A stretch of DNA of 64,000 nt from Odoribacter sp. (lineage in GTDB: Bacteria > Bacteroidota > Bacteroidia > Bacteroidales > Prolixibacteraceae): NCBI GenBank assembly GCA_013824715.1, contig PNOH01000004.1:84824-148823 (forward strand), given 5' to 3'. The position numbers were made by a program, and so were the translations under genes. This document shows positions 63,103-64,000 of the stretch, one piece after another; within the stretch, counting starts at the first letter, position 1; the number at the start of each line of letters is the position of its first letter. Below the pieces are notes generated by a model, which saw only the letters and a program-made list of their open reading frames with translations, was not told the origin of the DNA and searched no databases.

Positions 63103-63453
63103 ATGAAAATTATGAAAATGAAAACCAGAACAATCATTGCAATTTTTGCATTAGGAACGATTGGGTTTACCAATATCAATGCAATTGCAGACGAAAAAAA
63201 GCTTATCAATACTGAGGCTACTTCCGATAAAGCTGAGTTACTGTCACTTGAATCATGGATGACAGATAAGGCCATCGTTTACTCAGCCGAAGCATTTTCG
63301 AACAAGGATGCTGCTGATGAAATCGAGAATTTTGAAGCAAATCAAGTTCTTCCTGAGGAAAATATCCTGACAGAGAAAGCAATTGTTTATTCAGCCAGGG
63401 CATTTTCAGACCTTGAATTCGAAAAGGAAATCGAAGAGAATCAAACTAAGTAG
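63103..63453 (+). CDS. Small secreted two-repeat protein, function unknown
   Basis: The 116 residues start with a signal peptide (KTRTIIAIFALGTIGFTNINAIA). The mature part contains two copies of a unit of about 35 residues centred on DKAIVYSAEAFS and EKAIVYSARAFS, each followed by an acidic tail ending in EIE. I do not recognise the family. The stop codon TAG is created by the left end of MITE 3. The ancestral stop was TAA at the same codon. Its terminator has been pushed about 290 bp away by the insertion. Confidence 0.75.
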   Translation: MKIMKMKTRTIIAIFALGTIGFTNINAIADEKKLINTEATSDKAELLSLESWMTDKAIVYSAEAFSNKDAADEIENFEANQVLPEENILTEKAIVYSARAFSDLEFEKEIEENQTK

Positions 63454-63738
63454 GGTCTGCTTAAAAATGTACTAAATTCTGATAATGAATAATATAACAG
63501 ACTATTTACAAGAACGAAGTGCAAGTAATTTAAAAGGAATACTGAAAAAAGCTTGCACTTGAAATTTTCAGTCAATTCAAAAAATATCCCAGAGGGATAA
63601 AATGTTTATAGAAAATGGATAACACGATTGAATATTCAACCCCAGCCGGGGTTGAACAACTTTCTAATCATCATTTTCTATAAATATATGACCTCTCTGA
63701 GGTCGTATTAACCTTCTAGGAGTTTTTCAGCAGACCCT
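63452..63738. mobile_element. MITE 3 (287 bp, AAGT target duplication)
   Basis: The terminal inverted repeats are AGGGTCTGCTTAAAAA and, inverted, AGGGTCTGCTGAAAAA. AAGT is duplicated at 63448-63451 and 63739-63742. The interior contains TTTATAGAAAAT and ATTTTCTATAAA as an inner inverted repeat, GACCTCTCTGAGGTC, and AACCCCAGCCGGGGTT. No protein is encoded. The element entered at the stop codon of the small secreted protein. Confidence 0.85.
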
Positions 63739-63772
63739 AAGTAAATTCTTCCTGTTCTTCAGGAATCAAAAT

Positions 63773-63805
63773 GAGCTGTTCCGGTTTGGAGCGGCTCTTT
63801 TTTTT
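63773..63805 (+). terminator. Displaced terminator of the small secreted protein gene
   Basis: GAGCTGTTCC (63773-63782) pairs with GGAGCGGCTC (63788-63797) and is followed by eight T. Without the MITE it would stand about 30 nt after the stop codon. Confidence 0.8.
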
Positions 63806-64000
63806 AACTTCCACCAATTACTTATTCTAAGAGGTTTTCGGAGATATGGACTTTGAGTGCGCTGACACTTTCCATCAAAATCCGGTATCGTTCTCAATAG
63901 TGCGGATTAATTAATTCCGGAAAAGGTAAAAAGGTTACCCTTGTTTTTGCACATCGAGGCATGTTATACAATATGTTTTGTAAAGTATTTGTATATCACT
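63806..64000. other. Right-edge non-coding stretch
   Basis: I see no convincing gene on either strand. A short GGTAA/TTACC hairpin near 63926-63940 and AT-rich sequence at the edge may belong to the promoter region of a gene beyond the window. Confidence 0.4.

Noticed and set aside
1..64000. CRISPR array
   Set aside because: No regularly spaced direct repeats with unique spacers were seen. The repeats found are palindromes, MITEs, terminator copies and one short tandem repeat.

Overview
The window is chromosomal DNA from a member of the Bacteroidota, most likely a Bacteroidales/Marinilabiliales-type (Prolixibacteraceae-like) organism. The signs are a type III glutamine synthetase, the acpP-fabF-rnc order, a single-chain glycine dehydrogenase, an ExbB-ExbD-ExbD-TonB cluster with a polyproline TonB, a PorE-like TPR/propeller/OmpA lipoprotein, a DUF4294 protein, SusC-like plug domains, A-rich rather than Shine-Dalgarno start regions, and many promoters matching the Bacteroidota -7 consensus TAnnTTTG. 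The species assignment is inference.

Layout. 1-9,060: two-component pair (response regulator cut by the left edge), rnc-fabF-acpP, purN, a DEAD-box helicase and glnN. 9,176-13,030: PorE-like lipoprotein, then an accessory patch with a small membrane protein, a decapitated REP-associated tyrosine transposase (RAYT) lying between palindromic repeats, and an AbiU2-like HEPN protein. 13,065-17,220: purM, prfA and pyrF, with a nucleotidyltransferase/HEPN pair inserted between prfA and pyrF. 17,246-23,450: TonB energising operon with a TPR protein and a PstS-like lipoprotein, then tRNA-Ser(GGA). 23,509-26,783: asparaginase, TatD nuclease, glutamate dehydrogenase. 27,068-33,894: a sugar-scavenging set (GH29 fucosidase, mutarotase, FucP-like symporter; GH20 hexosaminidase) around a cyclophilin and an EamA exporter. 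33,953-37,358: MG2/TonB-plug protein and M55 peptidase. 37,496-40,152: cassette-like accessory genes bordered by structured repeats. 40,271-42,967: leuS. 42,979-49,830: an AT-rich island with two ParE/RelE toxin-antitoxin modules separated by copies of the leuS terminator, a MITE, and a block of unrecognised genes. 49,926-62,956: housekeeping genes (gcvP, pcm, a glycan-initiating sugar transferase, arginine deiminase, TrmH-type methylase, M23 peptidase, YitT, ispE). 63,103-64,000: a small secreted repeat protein whose stop codon has been remade by a MITE insertion.

The most notable content is a set of small non-autonomous elements. Three MITEs with different terminal repeats are present. Two have clean 4-bp target duplications, and two unrelated families carry the same two-hairpin cargo with compensatory base changes. 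A roughly 46-nt promoter-like element recurs upstream of three accessory genes, and palindromes accompany a RAYT remnant. A candidate integron-like (attC-like) cassette flanks a hydrolase gene. Defence-type genes (AbiU2-like HEPN, MNT/HEPN, two TA modules) sit at these repeat-marked sites. No CRISPR array, prophage or complete insertion sequence was seen.
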